Shown here: one piece after another, positions 47,133 through 59,699 of the stretch | How positions within the stretch are numbered: the first letter of the stretch is position 1 | How the letters are laid out: each line of letters begins with the position of its first letter | DNA from: Spinellus fusiger | Taxonomy: Eukaryota > Mucoromycota > Mucoromycetes > Mucorales > Phycomycetaceae | NCBI GenBank assembly: GCA_025094145.1 | Contig: JALLLS010000073.1 | Span: 62,001-126,000 of the forward strand | Direction of reading: 5' to 3' | Length of the DNA: 64,000 bases | Program-made: the position numbers and the translations under genes | Notes under the pieces: generated by a model | The model's input: only the letters and a program-made list of their open reading frames with translations | Told to the model about the DNA's origin: nothing | Database searches by the model: none

Positions 47133-47370
47133 AACAACAAAATAGCCTTTTTTGAAGTATAAATTTAAAACATTAACTCTATCGTCGGTAGAGTCTTTCA
47201 AAGACAATTATTGCTGGACTGAATGATACAGAGTAATCAATCTAGCTAGTAGCACAATATATTAGACGTGAAAATATATGAGTGGCGTCGTTTTATTTTA
47301 ATACAGTTCCTTTTCTTTAAGCTTTGTTACTGTTGGTTCATATTCTTTTTTTTTATTGCATAACTCCACC

Positions 47371-49322
47371 ATGTTTGATATTGAAGAATTATCTACTTGT
47401 AATGATCTCTCAAATTGTGATCACAAGCTCTAGTATTGGATAAACTTTGTCAATTAAGATATCGAAGAAATACAACTTGATTCAGAAATTACTAAAACCG
47501 ACATGAGGGATGATGTGTTTGGCAAGAACTTTACCATGGAGTGTGGTCTTCAGGAGAATGATGAAATGTTTGAAGCAGAAATTAATACTGATGAATGCTA
47601 TGAATATAATGAAAATAGAGATTTTATTAATGTGTCATTTACTATGGAATCACCTTCAAATCTCGGTCCATTTAGAACATCTGAATTGACACTTGAGTCT
47701 GTTTATTGTTTTGCAAATTAACACTTATCTGAATTTGTTAAAAGAAGATCAGATCCTGATGGAAAAGGTTTTTTCATAAATAGAGTTGATCTGTGATAGA
47801 TAAAGAAAGCCCACCAGTACTATGATTTACCCAAAATCTTCTGGTAAACAACACCGTTCTGGTAGATCCAAAAGAATTGACTGTTCATTCAGCTGGTATA
47901 TTGGTCGCAAGAAAGGACGGTTTATTATTATTATTATTATTATCACAGTGAAGAACAGTACTCAAAAGCACTTACCAACAAAAGAAGAATACGACAGTCA
48001 TGCATTGCGTAAACACCCAACAGAAGATCAGAAGACTGTTTCTGTAATGATTTAGTCTGGTGCATTACCATCTAATAGAATGACTGCCTTGATTCAAAAA
48101 TAGACTAGTAAATCCATCGATAAGGGAGCCTATACAATGTAATTAAAAAGAATAGAGATGAATTGAACAACAAGCTTCTAATTCACTCTCTTGTTGATAA
48201 GTTGAATGAAAATGGAAACTATTACTACGAGTTGAAATATGATACAACTTCAGGAAAACTGACTAGCCCTTTTCTTTGCTACAAAGACTCCGTGAAGCTT
48301 TTTGAAAGATACTCAGCCGTTCTTGTAATTGATGCTACATACAAAAAAAATCGTTACAAAATGCCAATGGTACAAATAGTTGGTATCAAAAACTCGGATA
48401 GTACATCTATTCTCGGTATTGCTTTCATCAGAAACGAGAAAGTAGCTGATTACACTTGAATTTTAAGCCATATGAAGCGCTTTTGCTTTTCAGAGAAGCA
48501 CTATCCCAAAGCTGTGGTAATGGATTGTGAGCTGGCACTGATGAATGCTTTGGAAGAAGTTCTTCCTCAGGCTACTCATTTACTATGTCGATGGCATATA
48601 TCCATGAATGTCTTATCCAGCCTCATAAAATAGATTCTTAGGATTGATAAAGAAAAGAGTGACAAGATTCAAAGAGAATGAAATATTCTTACTGGACACT
48701 CTTCGAAAGAAATAAACTATAAAAAAAAGGTTAAAAGAGTTCAATAAGTTGCTAGAGCTGGGCACTAACATTAACGGAGAGATTTGCGATCCAAGCAACT
48801 TTATGCAGTATATAGAGTCAACATGGCTTATTTACAAAGAAGGCTTTGTTCACTTGCATTTATTTAACTTGAAAAAAAAAATTCTTTCAAAATAACTAAA
48901 ACTGTATGTTCATATAAATTTATATCTGCTTGGACTAACAAAATATTGCACTTCAACTCCACATCTTCTTCTAGGGTTAAAGGTGCACATTCTCTTATGA
49001 AACGAGAGATAAGAACTAGCACTGAGGATCTAAATGTTGTATTTGAGCACATTGATAATATTTTAAGTTAACAAGTTCAAAAACTTGCTTTGGAATGCGA
49101 AAAATCAACTAAGGAACATTTGAATGGGCTTCGTAAGTGAGATGTTTTCGAAAGTAATTTAGAAAACCCTTACTTTTGCTCTTCGTAAGGTGTATTCCCA
49201 ATTCTGTTTGTTCAAGCGTTATCAACTGAGTGCTGATCCCAGACATAATATGGAGCGTTGCAGAGGTGTATTCACTGCCACGTTGGGATTACCTTGCATA
49301 TATAAAATTGAAAAGGTTGTGT
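47371..49322 (+). pseudogene. Mutator-like (MULE) transposase relic
   Basis: Broken plus-strand frames run from an ATG at 47371. A FAR1-type DNA-binding trace (KSSGKQHRSGRSKRIDCSFS, 47830-48000) precedes the MULE core: YSAVLVIDATYKKNRYKMPM with the first Asp, PKAVVMDCELALMNALEEVL with the second, ATHLLCRWHISMNVL, then HFNSTSSSRVKGAHSLMKRE where the third catalytic residue (Glu in SRVEGAH) has become Lys, and VFEHIDNIL. A C-terminal CRGVFTATLGLPC matches the SWIM-like end. At least five stops or frame changes interrupt it. Confidence 0.75.
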
Positions 49323-49805
49323 AGCTCGTAGCAGCCTTTTCTGCTTAGATCAGATTTCAATCAACAATGGTAGCTCAGATTGCCCGAGCAGGTAAGATCT
49401 TTGAGTACTGGCCCGCACAAAGTCCTGACTTGAACCCAATTGAACACGTCTGGTGGGCCTTGGAAAGACGAATTGAGGAAAGAAGGGTATCTATTACCAA
49501 TGTTGAAAGTTTGAAGGCTCTACTTGCAGAGGAGTGGGAGAGGGTTGGTGTTGAACTTACACAACAATTAGTTCTGAGTATGACAGATAGATGCCAGGCT
49601 GTAATTGATGCCAAAGGAGGCCATACAAAATATTAGTTGTATTATTATTATATTTTCGATAATTAAATATTTTGGGCTTTGTTGAGCTTAAGTATGAAGC
49701 TTCTATATCAAATGTAAAGTAATTTATTTAATGTTGAACATATCCTAAATACTTCGTCCTGATATTTATTTTCAAAAGTATTAAATTCAATTGTGTGTGG
49801 CTGTA
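49323..49805 (+). mobile_element. Tc1/mariner element, 5'-truncated
   Basis: Open frame 49367-49636 encodes the C-terminal transposase: FEYWPAQSPDLNPIEHVWWA with the catalytic Glu, ALERRIEERRVSITNVESL, and CQAVIDAKGGHTKY. From 49637 to 49805 it follows the right end of the element at 19969-20964, ending GTGTGGCTG|TA. The left end and the first two catalytic Asp are missing; the break lies at the 3' end of the MULE relic, so one probably interrupted or replaced part of the other. Confidence 0.75.
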
Positions 49806-49970
49806 GTATGGATAGTCGACGTTTTGCCACGCATGCACGGTGTTGGAGGTGCATGAGATTAATAGCTATAGCTAACAACACAAGGAAACAGTGTATAAAA
49901 ACCACATCAATTGAATCTTTAATAAACATCGACCTTTTGTGTTTACGTTAAGTATCGTTGGGACCATTAA

Positions 49971-50290
49971 GAGAAGCAAGGATTGCTTAAAGAGTAGTTG
50001 CCTAGTTACCAGTTGTGCTCAAATCGTGTGTTGTATCCCCGCCTCCGTACCCCTTGGTTTTCCTGTTATCTAAGTTTTTGTCTAAACTCTATTTCTTTGT
50101 TCCTGCTAGAGACCGAATACCTACATATTCATCTCTCTGGTAGTCCTGTTGATAACCGCAGTGCCCTATATTACAGATATTTGCAAACCTTTTGATTTCA
50201 AACACAGTTCTATAAAAAGCAAGAAAATTTTGGACGTAAAAGGATGATTGTGTCACTAATTAAAGGCCAGAAAATTCTCCTGGTGTGTAG
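49971..50290 (+). repeat. Dispersed repeat R1, copy b
   Basis: Aligned along its length with 3507-3840. Upstream (49860-49970) a TATAAAA followed by AATAAA could be the end of an LTR-like promoter, but no second LTR was found. Confidence 0.6.
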
Positions 50291-50530
50291 GCTAAACGTA
50301 TACGGAAGAGTAAAACTTGTAGTTAAACTCTGTTGTTTGTTGATTGGAATGACTATGTATTTTATACATTTCTAATATTATTGGCTTCAGGGTTAGACTA
50401 TAGAGATACTGTGAACTATCGACATCCCTTGATATTCGATAGCACCTCCTTGTTTTGGCAATTAATGCGTTCTAATTCTCAAGAGAGTGATCCTTCCAAA
50501 CATGGCGAAAGTCTTTACGACAATAGATAA
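50290..50530 (+). repeat. Dispersed repeat R2, copy a
   Basis: Inverse complement resembles 57590-57830: shared blocks include GTAGTTAAACT, ATGTTGTTTATTGAATG-like sequence, the run on GTTCACAGTATTTTCGATAG and AGTGATTTTCCAAACATG-like sequence. It directly follows R1b, so the two may be parts of one larger element. A single R1 unit follows at 50595-50700. Confidence 0.55.
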
Positions 50531-50700
50531 TCCAACTTGATAGTGAGGTATTCTACAAAAGGAAATAAGGAATTGAATATCCGTATATCTTTTGATTTTT
50601 AAATAGCGTTATGTAAAAAGAAATATTTTGTCTGAAGGCAAAAGGAATATCATATCACTGCTTAAAAGCCAGAAAAGTCTTTAGGTGTGTAGATAAGTGT

Positions 50701-51352
50701 TGGTGTTGTATACAAAATAAACAGAGTGTGTTTGGACATTCTACCAGTATAAATCAACAAAAGTATGAGTGATGTAGGTGATGTTTACTTTGCCATTTCA
50801 AATATTATCCATATTCACTCATAGCTGTCTATTTGTATGGTGATTTCTTCAAATGTAGTATACTACAGTGGTCAATCCAATACTCTTTTATTGTATTTGC
50901 AGTATCTTTTTCCTTTTCTTCTTGTACCAATAGTCATCACAAGTAGATGAGATGCGTTGTATTTGAAATTTCCACTTCTTCCAATACCAAATGCTTTTTT
51001 ATAGGCTTATGATTGAATTTCCTATAGCCACACTACATTGAACAGAGCCTTCTTTCTCTTACCAACCAATAAACATTCTTTTATAGTGATTTCTATACTC
51101 ATCCAAGATACAGGGTGGGTCTTTGAACACTTCTATATTTTGTCTTATTCATTTCAAGTGTCTAAAAAAAAGGACTCGCGTCAGAATTATTGAGGTGTCT
51201 TATTTATTTTTAAACATTGTCTCATTTTATATTAAAACACTGCATCCAAACAAGCGATACCCAGTACCTGCGGGGTCATCACGTGCTGAGTTCAATGCAA
51301 ATGAGCAGAGTGATAATGACAAAGTTTCAATTTCTCTTGGACAGTGTATACA
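50701..51352. other. Spacer upstream of the SNARE gene
   Basis: No gene is supported; an open frame at 51123-51356 ends at the SNARE start and has no family resemblance. Confidence 0.4.
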
Positions 51353-52291
51353 ATGAACAGTAAGCTAGCAGCACAGCTTGACTTGCAGGCCGATAACACT
51401 CTCTCTGTTGTATTCGAACGCAATCGACTAAAGAGCCTAAAGTAATACAAGAGAAAGAAAAGAAAAGAAAAGGCCGCAGTATTGATACTTTAGCAGACTT
51501 AACTACGACAAATACGAGGCAACTATTGAAAAGAACCTAATCAAGTTGAAAGATGGTATAAAGACACTTGAGCAAGAACTTTCTTTAGAGGAACAAAAAG
51601 GCACTACGTAGGTTACCATTATTATTAGGGATGAACACCTTGCTCATGGAACATTAGAAATACAAAAGACAATGAGGACACACTCATTCAACTCCAAGTC
51701 AAGATGAACAGATTGGAGGCACTGCTTGGAGACGAAGACTCTGCAAGGTAAATCATAAACAAATGCCAATAATCAAACTGTATTCACTAGAGATATATTA
51801 CTTGGCAATAAGAAGGACAAAACAGTACGGTTTTTACAACCTCATATGCTAGTAGACCCCAATGATTTAGAGAATGGACAAATACTTCAATTGCAACAAC
51901 GCGTTATTGAAGGTACAGAGAGAAAATGAAATATCTCCTGTAGACATTATGTTTGAACTGTAATTTCTCCTGTCTAGACCAAGATCAGAATTTGGATCAG
52001 TTGTCGTTAGTGATAGGCCGTCATCGAGAACTCGGCCTTATGATAGGCGATGAGTTGGAAGATCATGCACAACTCATTTATGAAACAGAAAGAATGGTGG
52101 ATCAAACAGATGCTAAACTAAGAAGAGCAAAGAAAAAACTGGATTATGTTGGTAGAAAGGTGAAAGATAACAGTAAGTGATTGTAAAGATAACAAACGAT
52201 CAACAGGCTTTTTTCTTTCTTTCTAGAGTCTATATGTATTGTTATTGGCCTTATATTCCTGTTTTTCATCTTACTTGCACTATTTCATTAG
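51353..52291 (+). CDS. Qc-SNARE, syntaxin-8 type (Syn8-like)
   Basis: Six exons (51353-51441, 51497-51607, 51658-51747, 51791-51912, 51978-52172, 52227-52291) join in frame to 223 residues. The N-terminal part is helical (YDKYEATIEKNLIKLKDGI, TLIQLQVKMNRLEALLGDED). Residues about 138-200 are the SNARE helix: DQDQNLDQLSLVIGRHRELG, LMIGDELEDHAQLIYETERM and VDQTDAKLRRAKKKLDYVGR. The zero-layer residue appears to be the Gln of HAQLI. The last exon is a tail anchor (SICIVIGLIFLFFILLALFH) ending the protein. Syntaxin 8 acts in late-endosome/vacuole fusion with Vam3, Vti1 and a v-SNARE; that partner set is family knowledge. The gene is intact, and the short spliced last exon holds almost only the membrane anchor. 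Confidence 0.88.
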
Positions 52292-52656
52292 GAAATAAGT
52301 AGGTAGAACAAGTATTTTCACTAGACATAGATATGCTATTGTCTGTTTAGAATATGTTCATAATAAAGTGGTACTAGGTACTAGGTACTATGGTGGCTTG
52401 GTAAATATCAAACATTTATTATAATGACAATGTCGATGGCGCATGAACTTATTTAGAATTCTTAAAATTTGCTCTTAGAAGATGGTTTAGTAGTAGTAGT
52501 AGTAAGAAAGGAAAGGTAAAAGAAAAGAAAGGCATAGAAAGAAAAGAAAAGAAAAGAAAAATGTGCATACATAAAAAGGGAAATAATATTAGTTACATAA
52601 AGAACTGTACTAGTAATAGAAAGGAGTGAATATATAATAAATGTTGTGTATCACTT
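52292..52656. other. Convergent 3' region of SNARE and CSL genes
   Basis: Holds AATAAAG at about 52361 (plus strand), GTA-triplet and AAAAG repeats at 52489-52560. No gene. Confidence 0.5.
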
Positions 52657-55600
52657 TTAGAATCGATAATACACTTTTGTCTTATGAATGAGTCCATCTT
52701 CTCTGACCAGCATAATAGGAACAGTGTATTCTCCATCTCGATTTTCCACACAAATGCACTGCATTAACTTTTTTCTTGAAGGAACCACACATACTATAAT
52801 GTTATAACCACGATATTCGACAAAGGGAGAAATGATATCACCAAACCAAACCTGAAGGCCTTGATAGAAGTATTGTCCGTAAAGAAATAAAGCATCTATG
52901 CATTCATTTATTTCTCCCCGAGACAAGAATAATTCATTTGAATATGGGCCTGGTTGAAGTACAGTATAGTATAGAAGACTCGGGAAACAGTAAGGCTGAG
53001 GTATATATTTGAACAGATCCACTCTTTCTTGAGACAAAGGGGTTTCTGGAGTGATAAAGGTATGAACAAGGCATTCTAAAGAAAATAAGTGTGAGCTTTA
53101 TCACTAAAAGAATAAATGTTTAAAGAAAGAGAATGAGACTTGCCTGTACCAACGATAGTCCATATTGATGTATCCGATAAGACTTTGGACCAGTAAACGT
53201 CTAACTCTTGATTTATTTCAGGAGTTTCTGGCCCGTTGGATTTCCATGGACCTGCTATACAGGATGAATGGGAAGACTGTAAGACAGTAGCTGTTTCATT
53301 GTGTGAAATATGAATAGGAGATGTAGTGTTTTCATCAAAATGGTCATTATAATGAGTTCCGTTGATTGAGTTCGACTTTGAGTTGAGAGTAGATTTTGAA
53401 GCACAAGGGGTTGGTCGTTTAATACTTGATGAATTACATGGTGAATAGTATAAATATTCAAGAATCCTATTTTGCTTGCGTAGTTTTGATGACTGTCGCA
53501 TACTAGTGGTTTCATCGATAAACGCTAAATAAGAGGGGTCTTCAGACTGTGGTATAAATAGTGGTGTTTCTTTAGGCGTTTCATAGGTGTCTTTTGGGAA
53601 AGGGTGATAATTTGATTGATTGAAGTTGTAATTGATACGGTCTTCATTTTTTTGGACAAAATTCTGGACAAATTGAACGGCAATTCTATGCAGTTGAGAG
53701 ACGGGATCTCCGTAAACCTTACTTTTACGTTCTCCACCTGCCGGTAGATTCTCAAACCCTTCTTCACACAAAACGGCTGATGATTTATCTACCTTGCGAA
53801 TGGTCATGATAGGACTCACTACACCAGTTCGAAGGCATTGGAGAACAATGGGCTGATTGTAATGAACACCCAGAGGTTCTTTTGTTGTATTACAATAAGC
53901 AATTGAAGGAGGTGGTGGGTAGCTTAATGTATGATGAGTCATTGAAGGTCCAATGCAGTCTTTGGCTTCACGAACAGTATCATCTATAAGAGGGTGCTCT
54001 ATATCAACAATCCAAATGATAAATGTATCCCAGCTATCAGTACGAGCTACAAAACGAGTTTTGTCTGGTGCTCTGGTATATCGAATAGTATTAGGATCCG
54101 ATGGGTCACTATTAAAGAGACCACTGTTCAAAGATACACTGAGATATTTTGTAGATATAGTCTGAGATCGTACACGGTTAAAAAGAGACACAATATCTCC
54201 ATGATAAATACATACTATGACACACAAGACAAAAAATAAGTTATAATGACAATCTAAATAACAGCTTTTGATATTTCTTCAAGAAAGAGAATATAGAGGG
54301 AGAAAATCATACAAAAAATGTCTCAGTAATAACTTACATTCAGCATTTCTTCGACTCTTTTTCTTCTTGCTAGGTTTACTGATAACTTTGATCGGCAAAC
54401 TAGGTAAGATGCCAATTGGAATATTATCTCCAAGTTTTACTTTGAACAAACATTCCACCTTTCCACCATGTGTATTACTGTCACTAATAAATAGCTGCTT
54501 AGAGACGCATCTTCCTCTCACAGGAAGAACATTGTTCCGCTGATACCAGCGCTTGTCGATTTGCATAGGCTCCACTTTACGAGATTTCCGTCGAAGTACT
54601 TCACCCTCTTCACTCTTTTGTCGATGAAAGATAATATCCGACCCACAATCTGTTTTTCCAAGGATAACTCCTAAATGATCATACCACTCGATATAACCAG
54701 CATGGACAAAAGGTTCGCCTGAAATGGATACAATAATCTGAGGGGGTATAGGTGGGCTTTTTCTAGTAAGAGATGAAGTATCATGCGAATCAGAGGTTTT
54801 TTCTAAGTCTGAAATTGAATGTTCGCTCGTCCACCATTGATTACTTATTAATAAAATAGTAGAAGGGGGACATAGGAATCTAAGAGGAGAAATATGTAAG
54901 AATATTGTATTATAAATGCTATCGTATTTACCGTTTCTCAGTGCCATAACTTTTTTGAGCTACTTTACAAGTCTATAGGATCAATAAAAGCGTGATAAGA
55001 AGGTGTAAATTATAAATACTAATGACTTTTTACTTTTAATAGCTTGTTTTACATACCATTACTATGGCTGTTTGCTCTCTTGCCTTTCCGAAATTACCAG
55101 GTGACAAATAAGCTTGAAGAATGGCATGAATTTCTGATAGATGTAGGTTATCTGTAGCGCTTGGGAAATTATTCCACAGATAATTATTTGCATAATGCGG
55201 AACAGATTTGGTGTTTGGCCATTGCTTAAACAATGGTAGTGGAGTGGGCACTGAGAATGATTTTTGATTGTAGTTATTGGATAATCCCAAATCCAAATAG
55301 TTTGAAAGAATAGATTTACTGCCATCATTAGCATAAGGTGGTGATTGATGAAAAAGAGTAGCAATCGGTGCTTGGGTGTAGATTGTATCAAGTAGTTTTC
55401 TGGTGGGGCTATAAAGTGGTCGAGAACCCGTGTATTTACACGTAATATTTGACATTATAGGTTCTGAGTAAGGTATTGAAACTTGTGAATAAAAAGGGCA
55501 GCTCAATTCTGGTTTGGTATTGATATGAGGCAAATGGATTGAAGACTGAACACTATCTTGTTTGTTTCGATTTATCTATGAAGATAAATCGGATGTTAGA

Positions 55601-56209
55601 CTTATAATCATTGTTAATCCTGTTTCAAATCAGTGTGTATAGATCATTTCACACAAGTAAAAAAAGAAGAGTAATGATGTTTACCGATGATGAATATAAA
55701 TCAAAAGGTCCGTGAATATCTTGTGTGTATTCTATTGACGTTTTTTCGCCACTTCTTGGCATCGAGGAGTTGTCCGGAAGCAGTGTATCAAGAGAACCCA
55801 AATAACCGAAAAATGCTTGTTGATTCGGTGATAAAACAGTTTCATTTGTATTATCTGATAAATAGTTTTCCATTTCAGAGTTAAGTTGTGTTTTTTTTTT
55901 ATCTGAACAGAAGGCATTTTGTTGTTGTTGTTGTTGTTGTTGTTGTTGGGACGATTGTAGATTAACAAGTGAGTGTAGACCTGGGATATGTGAAGTAGGC
56001 TGTGATATGCTGCAAAAACTATGATTATTCTGAGGGGGTAAAGGAGTTTGAGCTTCAACTGATTGAAAGGAATCATGAGGCAGGTTATGATTATAAATCG
56101 AGTAGTCATAATGATTGATGATATTATTTTGAGCCTTAATCTTCATTATTGGCTCAGAATCATTTGAATTACAGGCTTTAGGAGATATTTCAAAGCGTTC
56201 TATAAGCAT
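52657..56209 (-). CDS. CSL (CBF1/Su(H)/LAG-1) family transcription factor
   Basis: Exons 56209-55685, 55575-55057, 54972-54932, 54879-54338, 54214-53144 and 53075-52657 give 1,038 residues from the first ATG; the frame stays open upstream to 56302, so the true start may lie in an unseen exon. About 350 N-terminal residues are disordered and include a Q10 tract. The Rel-homology N domain starts TCKVAQKSYGTEKRFLCPPS, continues CVSKQLFISDSNTHGGKVEC, LPIKVISKPSKKKK, and VSLFNRVRSQTISTKYLSV. The beta-trefoil region has DTFIIWIVDI, GVVSPIMTIRKVDKSSAVL and DPVSQLHRIAVQFVQ; a long insertion follows, then SIWTIVGTECLVHTF and a Rel-homology C-like end with LQVWFGDIISPFVEYRGYN. CSL proteins bind GTGGGAA-type sites. 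Fungal members act without Notch, in adhesion and cell-cycle control. The exon 5 donor is GC. Confidence 0.9.
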
Positions 56210-57589
56210 ACTTGCAGTGTTGATTTCTTCTTCATCATCATATATTGGGTGTGGAATATTATCAAAAGGACCTTTGAGAGATGAGTAGACAGGAGTTTTC
56301 AATTAAAAGGCACAGTCGCCGTTTTTTTTTTTTTTTTAAAAAAAAATTGGTTGGAATAAATAAGAGATGAACATATTGGTCAATACTTTTATAGTATATG
56401 CTAATCTAGAATACATACTTTCTTCTACGGTTTTGTTCACTGGGGGGGCACATACTCTATAGGGCTGCATAGTTGGATTAAATCAAGCACAGTCGAGAAG
56501 TGTTGTTGAAAAGAAACGTAAGTGGAAAACTTTTAGGCTGCTATAGACTGTAAAGTTGTCCTATCAAAAATATTTGATTTTCTTGCAGCAAATTATTACT
56601 AATAAAAGGTAGTCAAAGATGTTTAAAACAAATATTTAAGAAACAAAAAGGCAGATTAATTGTGGGGTAAGAATAAATTCAACTTATGCAACAATTTAGT
56701 ATCGGTAATTTTATCTCACTTTTTAATGTTTTTTTTTACTGGGCTGACAAAAAGATGAAAAAAGAATGATCTATAAGAGCCCGCGGATCAGACTTCATAA
56801 TGACTATGACAGTAAACTACACAAACTAAAGAACTTTCGCTGGCTCTTTACTCACTGCCACGGTGTTTTTTTCTAATCTTTTAAGGGATCTAGCCTATAA
56901 CTTATTTTATTAGGAAAAAATATAGAAGCAAATTTGATATATTGTGGTAAAACAATAAAGAAAACCATACAAGTTGGTTGTTAGTAAAATTATTAGAAAG
57001 TATATTTTGTATCTTAACATAATGAGATACTAATGGCTGTTTTAAGAAACCTTATTTATTCACAACAAACAACATTAAAATGAGTTAGAATTCTCTAGAT
57101 CTTTTTCAGCTCGTAATTTTTAGTAATATCTACAAAAAATTACTAAGAGTCAATAAAGACCTATTATTTTACTATTTTCCTTTATATTGAAATATATGAA
57201 GACAAATAAGTTTGAGCTTGGAAATTTATAATCAATATGAGAAACTCCAATAGTAGATTCACTTTGTAGCCATGCATATTTGATCTACTATTTTGGCTAC
57301 ATCTCAGCATCAGGCCTGCCATCTCTTTTAAAACCCGACTATATACTATTCATTTTACCTCAGGCCTATGTTCTTAATCTCATCACTAACATTGCAATAT
57401 CTTTGACTAAAGCCCAAATTTAATTTTAATCTCTAAAATCACTGCGAAATACGCAATTGAGGTCTTACCAACCCGCTTCTTTGTATCCCCGCATATTTTA
57501 AGACCTACTTTGTTGTAAGTTTGAAAAATGGATATATCAATATGGCTAGCCATTAGCTATTCTTATTTAAGACTATCGTGAAGACTTTT
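56210..57589. other. 5' region of the CSL gene and AT-rich spacer
   Basis: A T13/A13 palindromic run lies at about 56322-56346. A minus-strand ATG CAG CCC near 56465 followed by GTATGT could be a small upstream exon of CSL, but its phase does not fit a clear acceptor. Nothing else is seen. Confidence 0.35.
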
Positions 57590-57830
57590 TGTCATGTTTG
57601 GAAAATCACTCTCTTGAGAATTAGAACTCATTTATTGCTAAAAAAAAGGGGGGGACTCTATCGAACATCAAGAGATGTTGATAGTTCACAGTATTTTCGA
57701 TAGTTAAACCCTGAATACATACCATTAGAAAAGTATAAAAGACGCGTTTATTTCATTCAATAAACAACATAGTTTAACTACACATTCTACTCTTCCATAT
57801 ACCTTTGGCTTAAAAACCCAAAGACAACAA
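57590..57830 (-). repeat. Dispersed repeat R2, copy b
   Basis: Inverse copy of 50290-50530, diverged, with an added A/G run (57639-57655). Confidence 0.55.
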
Positions 57831-58334
57831 GACCATCATTTTGATAGTCTATAATGTCTGTAAATGAATTACTGCTTTAATAAATTTACTCATATTTTAG
57901 TCATCACATTGATAATGCTTTATTTATGTCTATGCGTATATCATGAAATCATATACATCATATTTTATAATGAATACAATATACTCAATAAAATGATTTT
58001 ATAACTACTTTTACACTGCTTTGTATATTTATTTATTTATTTATAAATGCTTATAGCTATCTTCTATTTTGATTCGATGCATATATCTTAGCTTTATGAC
58101 TCATAGACTCAGTGAAAAGTATAATCATACTGTTGAGATATTTTTGTTGTACAACACCAGTTAAAGAATGTTTGATACCTATCAAAATAATTTAAGATGG
58201 TTTAACCTTTGATGGAAACCAAAGCAGGGTGTAAGATCGATTAGGTTAAGTAAAATAATTGGCTTTTATATCTTGACTGATATTTAAAAAAGAAAAGAAT
58301 ATCTGAAAGATTGTTGCACCCTTTACTATTTGCT
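57831..58334. other. AT-rich spacer
   Basis: No feature supported. Confidence 0.4.
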
Positions 58335-58620
58335 CTCAATCTGTTTAGCATAACCGGAAACTATTAGTGTAGTGACTATTTGTGCCCAAAGTATTGACCG
58401 AGCTACTTCAAATATCTTTTTTTTTTGAGCTCTAATCACCATAAGAAAAAGCTTAATATTTTAATGTTTTTTCTCTTACTAAAATTGATAGCTTTCAAAA
58501 GTCTCATTCCTTATTATTTATTATCTCACCTCCACTCTCATTTTTCCCTCATGAGAGATTTTATATTCCCTTTCTCCGTCTTCTCTGCAATTTTTTTTCA
58601 ATAAATACATATAGACTGTT
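58335..58620 (+). mobile_element. Old LINE 3' end fragment
   Basis: Diverged relative of the LINE 3' UTR at 15670-15960: CTGTTTAGCATAACCGGAAA against CCGTTTAGCAAAGCCAGAAG, then TAGTGTAGTGACTATTTGTG against TAGTGTAGTTGCTGTATTTA, and later CCCTCAT...TTTTATATT against CCCTCAT...TTTTGTATT. No coding part. Confidence 0.55.
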
Positions 58621-59684
58621 AAATATTATAGTGTTCATCAACTTGCAGTATGTCCATTACCTATGTTGTCTTATCACCATATTGGGTCTGTATTTCCTTT
58701 TCAGCACTTCTATTTTCTATTACTATGACTATGACTATGACTATGACTAATGACTATGACTATGACTAATGACTAATGACTATGACTATGATTATGACTA
58801 TGATTATGTAAAAGTTAGTCAATTCAATCCTGTTCTGTTATTTTATATCTCATATATCCGTTGTGTAACAAAAGACTTATCAATTCTATAATATTCAAAA
58901 GGTTTTTTTTTAGTAAAATCATAAAATATGCTACTTTTTTTATCTAGAAGAATCAGGAATATAGAATAATATGACGTCTGGTTTAGTTCATTGTAAATCT
59001 GTCTCTTCAAGATTGAGTTTTACCAACTAATGACAATTACAAGATAATAGTAGATAATAGTAATAGTAATATTAGAATACTAATAAGAGAGGGTCATAAT
59101 AGTCGATATAACTCTATGTACTAACCCTACACATATTTAGATGCCAATAGAGTGTTTGAGGCAGAAGACTTCTTATACATATTGGTTTTTTTTATCTCCA
59201 GATGTGCCCCAGATGTGTTATTGGGTTAAAATTGTGATTTAGTATTGGCCACCTTGATATGGCAGCAAATATGTAATTGTGTTGTGTTTTGTACTAAAGC
59301 TAAAGTTTATTTGTGTAGAGATATATGATCTGATCTACTGGAGTTTGTTTAAAAATAGGATGGGGTTTAATCGCATGTTCAGTAAGAAGGTATGTCTTTT
59401 TTAAGGCTACATGTCTATAACTATATAGTCTATGAGTATATGTAAATAAACAAACAATTCATTCATTATTACTAGAAAGTATAGGATCTGTTCTTTACAT
59501 CACCAATGAAGTGAAGTGTCTCCCAAGTCTTCTTTTTGTATTCATCTTTCTTTTAAATATAATTTTGTTGAGGTATCTTTTATAATCTAAATGACTAACT
59601 ATTAAAAATGACAAACTTAATCTAATTTCTATTTTAGATTTTTGTTAAAGCAGCCGGACATATTGTTTTATCAGCCGTAATGTC
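58621..59684. other. AT-rich spacer with minisatellite
   Basis: Holds a (GACTAT)n-type array at about 58723-58808; otherwise nothing recognised. Confidence 0.45.
58723..58808. repeat. (GACTAT)n tandem repeat
   Basis: About 14 copies of a six-base unit, some with an extra base (GACTAAT). Confidence 0.9.
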
Positions 59685-59699
59685 TGTGTTATTATGAAT

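Noticed and set aside
58723..58808. CRISPR-like or centromeric repeat
   Set aside because: A short hexamer array only.
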